Below, in pieces: positions 1 to 7,889 of a DNA stretch of 10,693 bases. The translations under genes were made by a program, and so were the position numbers. This DNA comes from Phoronis pallida (taxonomy: Eukaryota; Phoronida; Phoronidae): positions 1-10,693 of the forward strand of contig JAOXYC010229237.1 of NCBI GenBank assembly GCA_028565715.1, in the 5' to 3' direction. The notes beneath the pieces were generated by a model that worked only from the letters and a program-made list of their open reading frames with translations, was not told the DNA's origin and ran no database searches. The first letter of the stretch is position 1; each line of letters starts with the position of its first letter.

Positions 1-126
1 TTTTCTGTTGGATTCCACTGACGTAGTCCTTGTAGCTTGTAACGTCACAGAGAAAAGGACAGCAAGAATGGATGTCACTACGCGGACTCTCATGGCTCGG
101 TTTCAGCCTGGTCAGGCGAGTTACGG
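1..126 (-). CDS. First coding exon of a secreted or membrane protein (partial, runs off left edge)
   Basis: Read on the minus strand, a 3' splice site (pyrimidine-rich TTTGTTTTTCATTAG, AG at 128-127) opens an exon at 126. A 33-nt leader follows, then an ATG at 93-91 with G at -3. An in-frame TGA lies four codons upstream, so this ATG decides the start. The 31 codons to position 1 are open. They begin MRVRVVTSILAVLFSVTLQA: a short basic n-region, a hydrophobic core and a plausible cleavage after LQA, that is, a signal peptide. The mature part begins TRTTSVESNRK and shows no family. The product therefore enters the secretory pathway, but its function cannot be told. A competing 42-codon frame is open on the plus strand (2-130) but has no comparable feature. 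The signal peptide and splice site are seen; the gene model is inferred. Confidence 0.6.
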
Positions 127-1756
127 CTAATGAAAAACAAATAGTTAAGTGTCATAATAATATTGGTTTTTGACGCGTGTCATAATTTGTAATTATTACG
201 GTGGTCGTTCCTTTAGCGGGGTTCAACTTATTGAATGTAATCACTGGTAGCTTGGATTTTGGTTACTCATTGAAAATATTCTGTACGGACTTGATGAGTC
301 TGCTCAACATGATAATTCCATTAACTGTGAAAAACTGAGCGATTGTGAATGCATTTTGATCCATGTCATAACGCCCTAGCAAATAATACTATTGAAGTAT
401 TTGTATAGAGCAGATGAGCGTATTTTTAATTTTAACTTAAATTTTCTTTTATTTACATATTTGTAAATAATGTTAACGTCATTTAATGAATAATTCTTAC
501 CATCTTAGACATAAATGAAGCCCGTCAACATTCCTACCTCGACCCCTTTTTGGTTGCGTCCCAACTTGGCGATGCCTTCCAGATAGGTTCCACAGTTCAA
601 TTCATGAATATTTAACACGTGTTCCATATTTGGAATAAATATCAACGGCATTGTATCCGGTCACGTGTGTGCATCCGAATAAAAAATCCATAGGTGGCGC
701 CTCATACGCTCTTTGATGAGAGGAACACGTCTGACAATTTTACCTCGATTCTGCTAGACACATAAACGTGACTGAACTTAGGGTTCGAAAAAAAACCCGT
801 TTTCGGTCACGGCCTCTGTGTCTACGATTCTGCTTGAACATTAAAACTAATTCATGGCTGAAGACACATTTTTGGATAATTTCTGCAACTTGCATTGCCG
901 AAGACAACACAACCTGGCCCCGCCTTCTCAACACTCTGGGAATGTTTCGGATCATTTACGACTCGAAAGTATGTCACACCGTTGATGAAGCAAGTTATAA
1001 AACAGTGGCCACGTGCTTCGTCTAGACGCGGAATGTTGTGATAGATAATGCACTGTACTTAAGGTTTCATTGTAAGGACACCTGTCACCCTGTCACCCTC
1101 ACATATTCTTCAGTTGTGGGTGGTGATTAGACAATCGTAGTTTATAAGTCGCTTACAACAAACAACTCGCTGGCACTGAAAACAGTTTTACGTAGATGGA
1201 TTTTCCAAGCCTTGTACTATTATTCAAACGGAAAATTCTTTTAAAAAAACCACGACGATGTGATGTACTGACAAAAGTGTTGAATAAGACCGTTAATTTA
1301 AGTTACCGTACCTTATATTGAGCGTTCCGGATACTAATTATCGCCGCCTTGGAAATAGCGACATCACAATAAAAGGACCATGTTTTTCAAATTTTAAAGT
1401 TTAAACATGATTCTCAGTGTGTTGTCTTCTGATAAAGTAACGGTGCACGCACGACTGGTTGCAATGAGTACGGAAATGTGATTTGAAACGAGTATACACC
1501 CTGGCTACTAGCGGTCATTCAACTTGTAGTAATATCTTGTATGACTGATTTTACGCGTAGGACGTGTGTGACTGGAATGTCACCGCCTCGTGGCTTCATC
1601 ATATACATATTGTACTTACACAAACTCCTACTTGTAAGTTGATAAACTATTGGAAAATTGAAAAGGGTCTCAACTTTATGAAACTAAATTCATTTACACT
1701 CCCCTCTTGAATTTTCATTATATTTTCTTTATATTTTTAGCTATTATACAATCTCT
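127..1756. other. Upstream/intergenic stretch without a convincing gene
   Basis: This is mostly AT-rich sequence. If the left-edge gene has a spliced leader, the near part is its first intron. Three CACGTG E-boxes lie at 616-621 (inside the palindrome AACACGTGTT), 662-667 and 1010-1015. Small open frames exist at 490-651 (both strands) and 740-1025 (both strands), but none shows a recognisable domain. A minus-strand AG|GTAAAA donor-like site lies at 744/743. A short tandem duplication, CTGTCACC twice, lies near 1081-1098. I see no RNA gene and no clear transposon ends. Confidence 0.5.
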
Positions 1757-1802
1757 TTTAATATACAGCACATTTTCTTCTAAACAAGTAAAACATTTTA
1801 AT
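1757..1802 (-). terminator. Candidate poly(A) signals of the KCNE-like gene
   Basis: On the minus strand, ATTAAA hexamers (the commonest variant of AATAAA) occur at 1802-1797 and 1762-1757, about 40 and 80 nt after the stop codon at 1845-1843. The sequence around them is very A/T rich. Either could direct 3' end formation. No canonical AATAAA is nearer. The hexamers are seen; their use is inferred. Confidence 0.35.
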
Positions 1803-1842
1803 TTGAAAAGACCGAATTATTCTTTTCAAAAAAATCTTCGAT

Positions 1843-3411
1843 TCAAACGGTTGATTCAGGATTATGTGTTCGCTTGAAGGCGCTCGGTATAATATCTAGT
1901 TTGTTTTCATTTTGAAAGTGAAGGATTCTCCTACAATCCATTTGGTTTCCGAATGCCACTTGTTCATATTCACGACACCCTGCTGTCTGTACACTGTAGA
2001 TGGAAGGTTGAAGGTCAATCCCGACAGGGGGAAGTGTTTGACAAACTGGCGGAAGTTCTGTAGTCGGCGCAGGCGCATTTTGACTTGAGCTAAAATGCAC
2101 GCTTTTAATAGGTTGATCCGAGGTGACTGCGGCGACACATGTCGGCAGTCCTTGTGCACTGTAATGTAGACCACGTGACGCAGGTTTATCCTTTTCGTCA
2201 TCTAAGTTTATAGTGACATCTTTTGGTTGTTTTTTGTCAAAGTCTGATCGTTTCACAAATTCTTCATAATACCAATCAAACCTGTAAGGAGTTTCAAAAT
2301 CTAATTGTAACATGTGTTTTCCCCAATCATCTGGGCATTGTGAAGTGATAACATAGCATCCCCGGGGGGGTACTTTAATTTTAGGGGTGGGTACGGACGC
2401 GTCACCCATTTGGGTCGGGTTTTCACCGATTTTGGTATATAGGGTGACGCTCGTAGCTCAGTGGTTAGTGTCCCGGACTTTTAACAAGAAGGTCGTGGGT
2501 TCGCGCCATGGGTTGGCTAATAGGATGTAGGATGGTATTGTGAGTGTTCAGCAAAAGGTAATGCGATTCTTTCGAGAATACCGCTCGCCTGCTGTATGCT
2601 CCCCGGGGAGTTGAAATGGTACTTGAGTGAACAAATCCGCAGCCTGGGTAATGATATTGAGAATTGTAAAGCGCTTTGAATAAAAAGGCGCTATATAAGC
2701 ACTGGGTATTCTTCTTCTTCTTCATATTATTATTATATGAATTGGGTTTTTGCAAGTTTCATGTAATTTTTGCGTGTAGGTAATGAAATGGGTTTATATT
2801 TTGCATTAATTTGGCAATTTTGGTATCCATATGGGTACCTTTTCTAGCTTGGCTACATATTCGAATGGGTGTGCTTTTTGACTTCAGGGCGGCACGTCCG
2901 TGCAAACTCTTAATCAAAGTATCCCCCGGGATGACATCAAAAATAGGTCTTAATCTATTCTTGAAAGCATGCCGGTGTAAATTGCCACTGGCTCAACAAA
3001 TTTCAGACATTTTATCGCAATAGTGGTTTTTGTCTGCAGACCGCCGAAAATCAGTCTTTCTTTCATGACATTGCCATCTTCACACAACAACTTTAATATT
3101 CTCATAGAAAACTCATGGAATAAAGGCAATAATCAATTGTTCGTTTTTAAGCCTTAGCTCTTTTGGATAACCAAAAATGAGAGATCTATGTTATTTGGCG
3201 GTATGCATGGAAACACGTTATGAGAACTTTGAGCAATACCACCTCCTAATTACCTGGCGTTGGTTCGCTCACTCTTGATGTATTTTATCATCATAACCAA
3301 AATAGCAAACGAGTAGAAGAGTATCACAACTATGATGTAGAGAACTGCGTGCGCATCACCTTTAGCTTCCGGTGCAGCAGTAGTAGTGAGTGTGCAGTTA
3401 GGACGAGGCAT
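1843..3411 (-). CDS. KCNE (MinK-related)-like potassium channel beta subunit, two coding exons
   Basis: The model joins 3411-3254 to 2281-1843 and gives 198 residues. Exon 1 encodes an extracellular N-terminus with a glycosylation sequon NCT at residues 5-7. A transmembrane segment follows at about residues 22-43 (core AVLYIIVVILFYSFAILVMM), then a basic flank IKYIKSERTNAR. This matches the KCNE pattern of Y-I-(L/I)-V-V-M-x-F-Y within the membrane, then Y-x-K-S-(K/E)-R after it. Exon 2 continues FDWYYEEF, placed like the DP(Y/F)xxY juxtamembrane stretch of vertebrate KCNE proteins. A long polar tail follows, ending PESTV, a class I PDZ ligand. The donor CCAG|GTAATT (3254/3253, phase 2) fits the acceptor CCTTACAG|G (2282/2281), restoring Arg53. 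The ATG has A at -3 and an upstream in-frame TGA. By family, the role is modulation of voltage-gated K+ channel alpha subunits at the plasma membrane. The tail is longer than in KCNE1-3. Vertebrate KCNE coding regions are, as I recall, intronless, so the intron is unusual. Exact partner and orthology are unknown. Confidence 0.75.
2447..2736 (+). mobile_element. tRNA-Lys-like SINE with L2/CR1-type 3' tail
   Basis: The head is tRNA-derived. An A box TAGCTCAGTGGTTAG begins at 2454 and a B box GGTTCGCGCC follows. The anticodon-like loop CTTTTAAC suggests tRNA-Lys(UUU). A tRNA-unrelated body of about 140 bp follows. The 3' region has GTAAAGCGCTTTG (2666-2678) and GGCGCTATATAAGC (2687-2700), then a TTC/ATT microsatellite tail. 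Such GCGCTATATAA tails are known from SINEs thought to borrow the reverse transcriptase of L2/CR1-clade LINEs. The copy sits inside the inverted-repeat element, so it inserted later. Its internal pol III promoter would point against the host gene. No clean target duplication was found. Confidence 0.8.
2709..2736 (+). repeat. (TTC)n(ATT)n microsatellite tail of the SINE
   Basis: About five TTC units (2709-2723) pass directly into about four ATT units (2725-2736). The position after the GCGCTATATAA motif marks it as the 3' tail of the SINE, not an independent satellite. Confidence 0.8.
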
Positions 3412-3465
3412 GATGTGAACTTTGTGTTCGTCAAATGTTCCTTCCGATCAGATATGACTTTTAAC
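3412..3465 (-). other. 5' UTR part of the first coding exon, with upstream 3' splice site
   Basis: On the minus strand, TATTTATTTCCAG|G places an acceptor with AG at 3467-3466, so the exon begins at 3465. The 54 nt to the ATG at 3411 carry an in-frame TGA 12 codons before the ATG and no other ATG in that frame. At least one non-coding leader exon must lie further upstream (higher coordinates). I could not place it. The foldback at 3564-3919 would fall in that leader intron. Confidence 0.55.
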
Positions 3466-3563
3466 CTGGAAATAAATATAAAAATTCGGCAGTTATACAT
3501 AGATCCATGGCCAGTAAATAAGTCTTTCATGTATTTTCCAACTTTTGACGTATATGCAAAGAA

Positions 3564-3919
3564 CTTTAAAGATATTGTCTCCTCGTTGGTGAGGATCTTG
3601 GATCAAAATTCAAATCAACTAGAAATTGTGTGTACAAGTCCTTTGATGAATATAATTAACCTGCATCGTAGTTTAAAAATTCAAAAAAAAATCGGTAAAG
3701 GGGTAAATTTGAGCTTTTTTCCTAAAAAAGCGTAAATTTCGAAAACCTTGTTGTCCGACAAGGTTTTTTGGATAAAAAGATCTCAAATTTACCACTTTAC
3801 CGATTTTTTTACTATGATGCAGGTTAATTATATTCATCAAAGGACTCATACACAAAATTTCTGGTTGATTTGAATTTTGACCCCAGATCCTCACCAACGA
3901 GGAGACAGTATCTTTAAAG
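3564..3919. mobile_element. 356-bp foldback (long inverted repeat) element
   Basis: The left arm begins CTTTAAAGATATTGTCTCCT (3564) and the right arm ends with its near reverse complement, ...TATCTTTAAAG (3919). The two arms, about 175 bp each, match closely throughout, including CTCGTTGGTGAGGATC and GATGAATATAATTAACCTGCAT. The centre is a compact hairpin: AAAACCTTGT (3742-3751), a six-base loop, then ACAAGGTTTT (3758-3767). No protein frame is shared between arms and no clear target duplication was seen. The structure fits a MITE or foldback transposon. It lies upstream of the KCNE-like coding exons, probably in a leader intron or the promoter region. Open frames that cross it are by-products. 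Confidence 0.75.
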
Positions 3920-4505
3920 AAAAGACGTTTGATAATTATTAAAATATTAAGTGTGTCTAAAAATCATATTTCGGTTGCTTTTGTTTTGTCTTGTAATTCA
4001 GTCTCCTATCATGCCAGCATTGATTATTTTCTACTAATCCATCTTGATGTCGTTATATAGGATTCTATCAAAGAGGAGCTTACATCGATTAGTGTCAATC
4101 AAATCTCAATGATTGAAAGTAGCGGAACGCTAACCCAGTTTCGTCAAATTGACCTGATTAAATGTATAGATACGTGTCTGGTTGATAAATCATTCTCTAA
4201 AAAAATTATTGATGAAAGGTCTAACGCCAGCGATAAAACAATAACATAAAAGATATTTTTTAATACTAAAATAAGTTTTTGATTCAAATTTTCTTTATTT
4301 CATGATAAAAACATACATTCATTGTGTTTTTTATTTCTGTTGTGTTCACTATTGATTTGAATAATTTTGTTTGACATTCTGTCTTGTAACTGATTTTTCT
4401 TGACGTATATTAATTGAATTATGAAAACTCCGTATTGCAGCCACACTTTGCCTGCCTCATCAGCAGTATAACTCCCGTCAGTTTTCGGGGCCGAATATTG
4501 GGGTG
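3920..4505. other. AT-rich stretch without recognisable features
   Basis: The sequence is low in GC with several T- and A-runs. I found no splice-bounded open frame, RNA gene or repeat pair in it. It separates the foldback from the tRNA-like sequence and could be intron or intergenic. Confidence 0.4.
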
Positions 4506-4592
4506 GCCCGGATGGCCTAGCGGTCTAGAGCGCCAGCACAATCGCAACTCCACTTACAACTTGATGTTGCAGGTTCAAATCCGGGTAGACCT
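4506..4592 (+). repeat. tRNA-Leu-like sequence (SINE head or tRNA pseudogene)
   Basis: GCCCGGATGGCCTAGCGGTC (4506-4525) closely follows the 5' half of a class II tRNA-Leu, with an A box from T4513. A B box GGTTCAAATCC lies at 4572-4582. The extended spacing between the boxes suits a class II tRNA with a long variable arm. It is not a working tRNA: the 3' acceptor strand TAGACCT does not pair with GCCCGGA, the T stem is poorly paired, and no clear anticodon arm forms. The sequence continues without a terminator T-run into GC-richer DNA (to about 4890), as a SINE body would. Without a second copy I cannot fix the 3' end. Confidence 0.5.
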
Positions 4593-4900
4593 GTGAGGAT
4601 TTTTTCAAATGTCTGTCCCACCCCTATGCTCACCCAACTTTCTGTAAGGGTCAAAATTGACCGTTGAAGGTTGTAATACGTAGGAAGATAATATTGAAAT
4701 TAGCTTCAGTTGATTGGCGCCCTAGCAAAGGTGGTCAGTCTCCATCTGCGAACGATCCACTATGCAAAGTTCACCCCGGGGACAGCAACAGGGAACTGAA
4801 GCATTGCAACTGTGATTTTACACCTGGCAGACGCTTCACCCTGTCTCACGTCCAGCGTTTATCTTCTGTCCAAAATTGTGAAGTCATATCGGTGTAAGAT
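4593..4900 (+). other. Possible SINE body or unassigned GC-richer DNA
   Basis: This stretch is richer in GC than its neighbours and follows the tRNA-Leu-like head directly. It has a short stem GGTCAA-AA-TTGACC (4649-4662). It contains a 77-codon open frame without any domain; I treat that frame as chance. The assignment to the same SINE is an inference from adjacency. Confidence 0.25.
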
Positions 4901-6730
4901 TGTTTAAGCTGCTTGACATGTGATAATAAATCAGGCAATACATAGGAACAAGTTTTAAAAGTGATGAATTAAAATTGCGATACACTCACCCGACAGTGTC
5001 GAAATCCCGTTTTCATCATGCATTCCTCAGCATTTTTTAAGACGAATTCACATACACTATCCACTTGGTTGGTTCTTGAGACATTTCTTTCCTTTCTCTA
5101 TGGTCTTTTAAAATGTCAGAATCACTAAATATCTCGTCTTTCGACTAAACGAATGCTAGGTATAAACGAATGCAGCCTAAACCCAATATACACGGTCTAT
5201 TTTCACCTCTAATTACTTCCCTCCACGTGTGATGACATTCAAATTAACACCATACCACACGAGCCTTGATTACATCTAATTAACATCACTGCTCTAATCA
5301 GTAATCACACGTACATTCCCAACGGCAGATTTTAGGCTCGACCGTTATCTTGTTTTCTGCCTTTAAAAAAAAACACTGTCTCTTTAGCATACAATATTCC
5401 TTTGCGTTGTATTTGTCTCTCGATTTACAGCTCGCCATGTAACGGTGGAACGAACATACAATTAAGAGTTAATACAATCTTTTGTTGAATGACACTTTGG
5501 AAATGGTTACCAGAATGAGCCTTTGGCGAATTCCATCACTTTTCAAAATTGAGTAATGTTCAATTAAAATGATCAATTAACATATGTATGAATGTTGTTT
5601 TTCATCCAGTTCTCTTATTATCACGTTTGACCGATGCTCCATCTTTTGGTTGATTCTTTTAAGTTGATTCCAGAATTCGATTGGATTTATCTCTGATCTA
5701 CTTGAATTTTAACAGTACATAAAAGCTTAAAGACACTCGCACTATTTAGAACCTACCCGAGAATGTGCTTAAATTCAACACAAATGAAGATTTTTTGTGC
5801 TCATTAAGAAAACCGAAAAAAAATCAGGGGTCACGGTGGCATAACTTGGGCGTCACAGGAACGCCAACTTGCGGGTTTTTCTTCAATTCAGAGAATTGAC
5901 TGTGTCGCGGAAATGCCCTATAAAACGAACAAATAGTCACACACAAGTAAATGAATGAGTGCATTTTAAGCAGCAATGGATGTTCATTTCGAATGTAACC
6001 AAAGAGAAATCGTTGACGATTTTTTCTTCTCGACCGCTTATTTGCTAAATTTCCGAAATTTGTGTTTCAAATCTGAGAACAAATATCAATAAAAAAAGAA
6101 ATTCACTACCCGAGATTTTTTTTTAAATTTTGATGTTTCACTTGTTATTGTAACTGCTTCATTATTAAAAGAAAACCACTTGGGGTCACCGCACTAATTT
6201 TTCTAGCAAACGCAAACGTTTGCGGTGTACTGGACGCAAAATAGACCAAAAAACGTAATTTAGCGTAATTTTTTGGGGTTTTGAGTAATTCACCGGCACC
6301 AAAATTCATCATGTTGAACTTTGTTTGTCACACAAACTTTTAAAAACAAAAAGAATTTAATTTCATAAATATGTTTTTCGGGGCGTTTCAGCACCCACTT
6401 ATGGCAAATATCAGGTTTGCGCCGTGCTTGAATATGCAATGAAGATAACATATTTTTTGACTTTCACTTCATCGTTTGAAAAGGAATATCTTTATTGTAA
6501 TCAGTCATATCAAACTCTTTACCCAAAATATCAAGATTGTGGAATAAACAATGTTCAAATTCGCTAAAAATTTGAATTTAACTTTACGTAATTACAATAT
6601 TTCATTTGTTATGCTTTGTTGAAACTTAGCGAGAAAACAAGGCGTCATTTATTTGCGCACAAACAATTGGCGCGAGTGTCTTTAAAAGGGGCGACACAAG
6701 AGGCTGCAGAAACACGGCCTGTCATGGAAT
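4901..6730. other. Long AT-rich stretch with no gene seen
   Basis: I scanned both strands for splice-bounded frames and found none I would defend. Features of note: a perfect 14-bp palindrome CGCAAACGTTTGCG (6211-6224), and two similar GGGGTCAC(G/C)G words near 5827 and 6183. An acceptor-like CGATTTACAG at 5421-5430 precedes a short SPCNGG-type peptide that lacks the rest of an EGF module. Near 6675-6690, TCTTTAAAAGGGGCG could be a TATA-like element before the candidate exon that follows, but this is weak. Confidence 0.35.
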
Positions 6731-6887
6731 TTGCTAATGTGTTGTAAAATGTTTTTTTGCGTCTGTCTCGCGCTATCTCAACATTGTGATTCAAGATTTA
6801 GACTTTATTTCACTTCTTTTTATTTGACTTACATCTTCATTCAGTCGCCAATTTTGGAAACATTGAGAGCCAAACAAGAATATAAAG
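6731..6887 (+). CDS. Candidate 5' coding exon (weak)
   Basis: An ATG at 6731 opens a frame starting MLMCCKMFFCVCLALS, loosely like a signal sequence. It runs to a strong donor TATAAAG|GTAAGA (6887/6888) in phase 1. Alternatively, a strong acceptor (long T/C tract ending TTCATTCAG, AG at 6843-6844) would make a 43-nt exon 6845-6887 encoding SPILETLRAKQEYK. The phase-1 end is compatible with the EGF-gene exon at 8503, which would complete a Gly codon. That makes it a possible upstream exon of that gene. No domain is present and codon use is unremarkable, so chance is a real alternative. Confidence 0.25.
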
Positions 6888-6967
6888 GTAAGAAGATTGA
6901 CACACTCGACACAGTTTGGTATCAGAGGTATGAATTTTAACGGCCTTTGATCAGCTTTTACACTCCG

Positions 6968-7030
6968 CTTTCTCAAGTGTAAACAAATGCGAAAGGAAAA
7001 ATATATTTATATATTTCCGGTTCCCCTGCA
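6968..7030 (+). repeat. Direct repeat copy 1 of the compound foldback
   Basis: CTTTCTCAAGTGTAAACAAA and the following bases, through ATTTCCGGTTCC, recur at 7253-7314 in the same orientation with a few differences in the middle. The first 40 bases recur again, inverted, at about 7886-7919. Three copies of one word in a kilobase point to a repeat family, not to single-copy DNA. Confidence 0.75.
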
Positions 7031-7252
7031 AATTGCAATGCTTGTTTACAATTTAAAAAGATATTCAATAAAAATGTTCATTATCAAGTTCTTACAACGC
7101 GAGCCATCGTTTCAACGCTGTGAGATAGGACACGGGAAAAACAGAATAACTTACTGGAAAGTCAATGAGTTAAAATCGATAAAAAACCAGCATTTTATTT
7201 CCGTAGTAGCCTATATAAAAACAGTTAAAACACTAGCTTTCGGACACACGTC

Positions 7253-7314
7253 CTTTCTCAAGTGTAAACAAATGCGAAATGAAAAATGGCATGATATTTC
7301 CGGTTCCTATGCAA
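7253..7314 (+). repeat. Direct repeat copy 2 (overlaps left outer arm)
   Basis: This is the second copy of the 6968-7030 sequence. The first half belongs to the left outer arm of the foldback. The second half (ATATTTCCGGTTCC) lies beyond the arm, so the direct repeat unit and the inverted arm have different boundaries. Confidence 0.7.
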
Positions 7315-7811
7315 AACCTGTTTACGAAAATTAAAGGGGGTAGGCCTACCGATAAAAATGGGGATATCGGAATAATTAAAGTGGAAAAATGAAATGCGAA
7401 GACGAAAATAAATACAATGCTTTTGAAAGAACGTAGTTTGTTTACATATTTTGAGCGCCATCTGTTGTCAGTTTTCGCGCACTGCGATGACTATGTATTT
7501 TTGGCGGCAAAATTCCGTCTCGTTTTCGACTCATTTATGATTCGTGCAATTGGTGTGTACGTGTACGTTTGAGAATGCTATTAGACAATAGTGAAACATG
7601 TTACGACGGGGGGAATTTCTTTAAAAAGCATTGCATTTATTTTGTCTTCGCACTTCGACTCCTTAGTGGCCGTGATTATGAAAAATGAAATGTAATGACT
7701 CACGAGTAGACATGTCAATGTTAAGACCAGAGGTATGGGTATCAAAAAACATAATCATGCCAACTTCTTTGGCTTTTCGACTTTTTGTCTCGTGAAGGTT
7801 CGCATAATTGT

Positions 7812-7889
7812 AAATCGTAAAGAGAATGTCCGGGAAGGTTGAAATGTTCCGCAACATTTCAACCTTCCCGGACAGTCTCTTTACGATTT
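7812..7889. repeat. Long hairpin, 37-bp stem and 4-base loop
   Basis: The left stem 7812-7848 (starts AAATCGTAAAGAGA) and right stem 7853-7889 pair at 36 of 37 positions around the loop CCGC. The stem includes GTCCGGGAAGGTTGAAATGTT. If transcribed, it would form a stable double-stranded stem of about the length of a miRNA precursor. There is no direct evidence for that. Confidence 0.85.

Larger units (their letters stand above)
2361..2930. mobile_element. Non-autonomous terminal-inverted-repeat DNA element (MITE-like), interrupted by a SINE
   Basis: The left end reads CCCGGGGGGGTACTTTAATT (2361-2380). The right end, reverse-complemented from 2930, reads CCCGGGGGATACTTTGATTA: the same inverted repeat with few mismatches. 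Flanks ATAGCATC (2353-2360) and ATGACATC (2931-2938) agree at 6 of 8 positions and could be a worn 8-bp target duplication. Inside, degenerate units of the type TTTGGTAT-ATAGGGT recur (about 2431-2445 and 2819-2838). No transposase frame is present. Minus the inserted SINE, the element is about 280 bp. It lies wholly in the intron of the KCNE-like gene, about 80 bp from the 3' splice site of exon 2. Its left end supplies a spurious ATG upstream of exon 2. Confidence 0.65.

Noticed and set aside
740-1025. Overlapping ORFs on both strands (85 and 71 codons)
   Set aside because: No recognisable domain or splice pair on both ends; two-strand openness suggests base composition. The minus-strand donor-like site at 744 is not enough.
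2329-2333. Alternative acceptor CCCAG|ATGATTGG for exon 2
   Set aside because: It is phase 1 and does not fit the phase 2 donor at 3254; its pyrimidine tract is also weaker.
1843-2409. A 188-residue single-exon ORF from ATG 2409
   Set aside because: Its first residues come from the inverted-repeat element. The real exon starts at 2281 after a good acceptor in the phase set by the exon encoding the membrane segment.
2465-2755. Minus-strand 96-codon ORF
   Set aside because: It is antisense to the SINE and includes its microsatellite tail.
3349-3735. Plus-strand 128-codon ORF
   Set aside because: It is antisense to the KCNE-like first exon and runs on into the foldback arm; no domain.
3673-3897. 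Minus-strand 74-codon ORF
   Set aside because: It lies wholly in the foldback and mirrors the frame in the other arm.
4506-4592. A functional tRNA-Leu gene
   Set aside because: The acceptor strands do not pair, the T stem is poor, and there is no clear anticodon arm or terminator.
5431-5488. Possible EGF exon (SPCNGG-like peptide after an acceptor)
   Set aside because: No later C-x-C pattern, no donor in place, and a stop follows soon.
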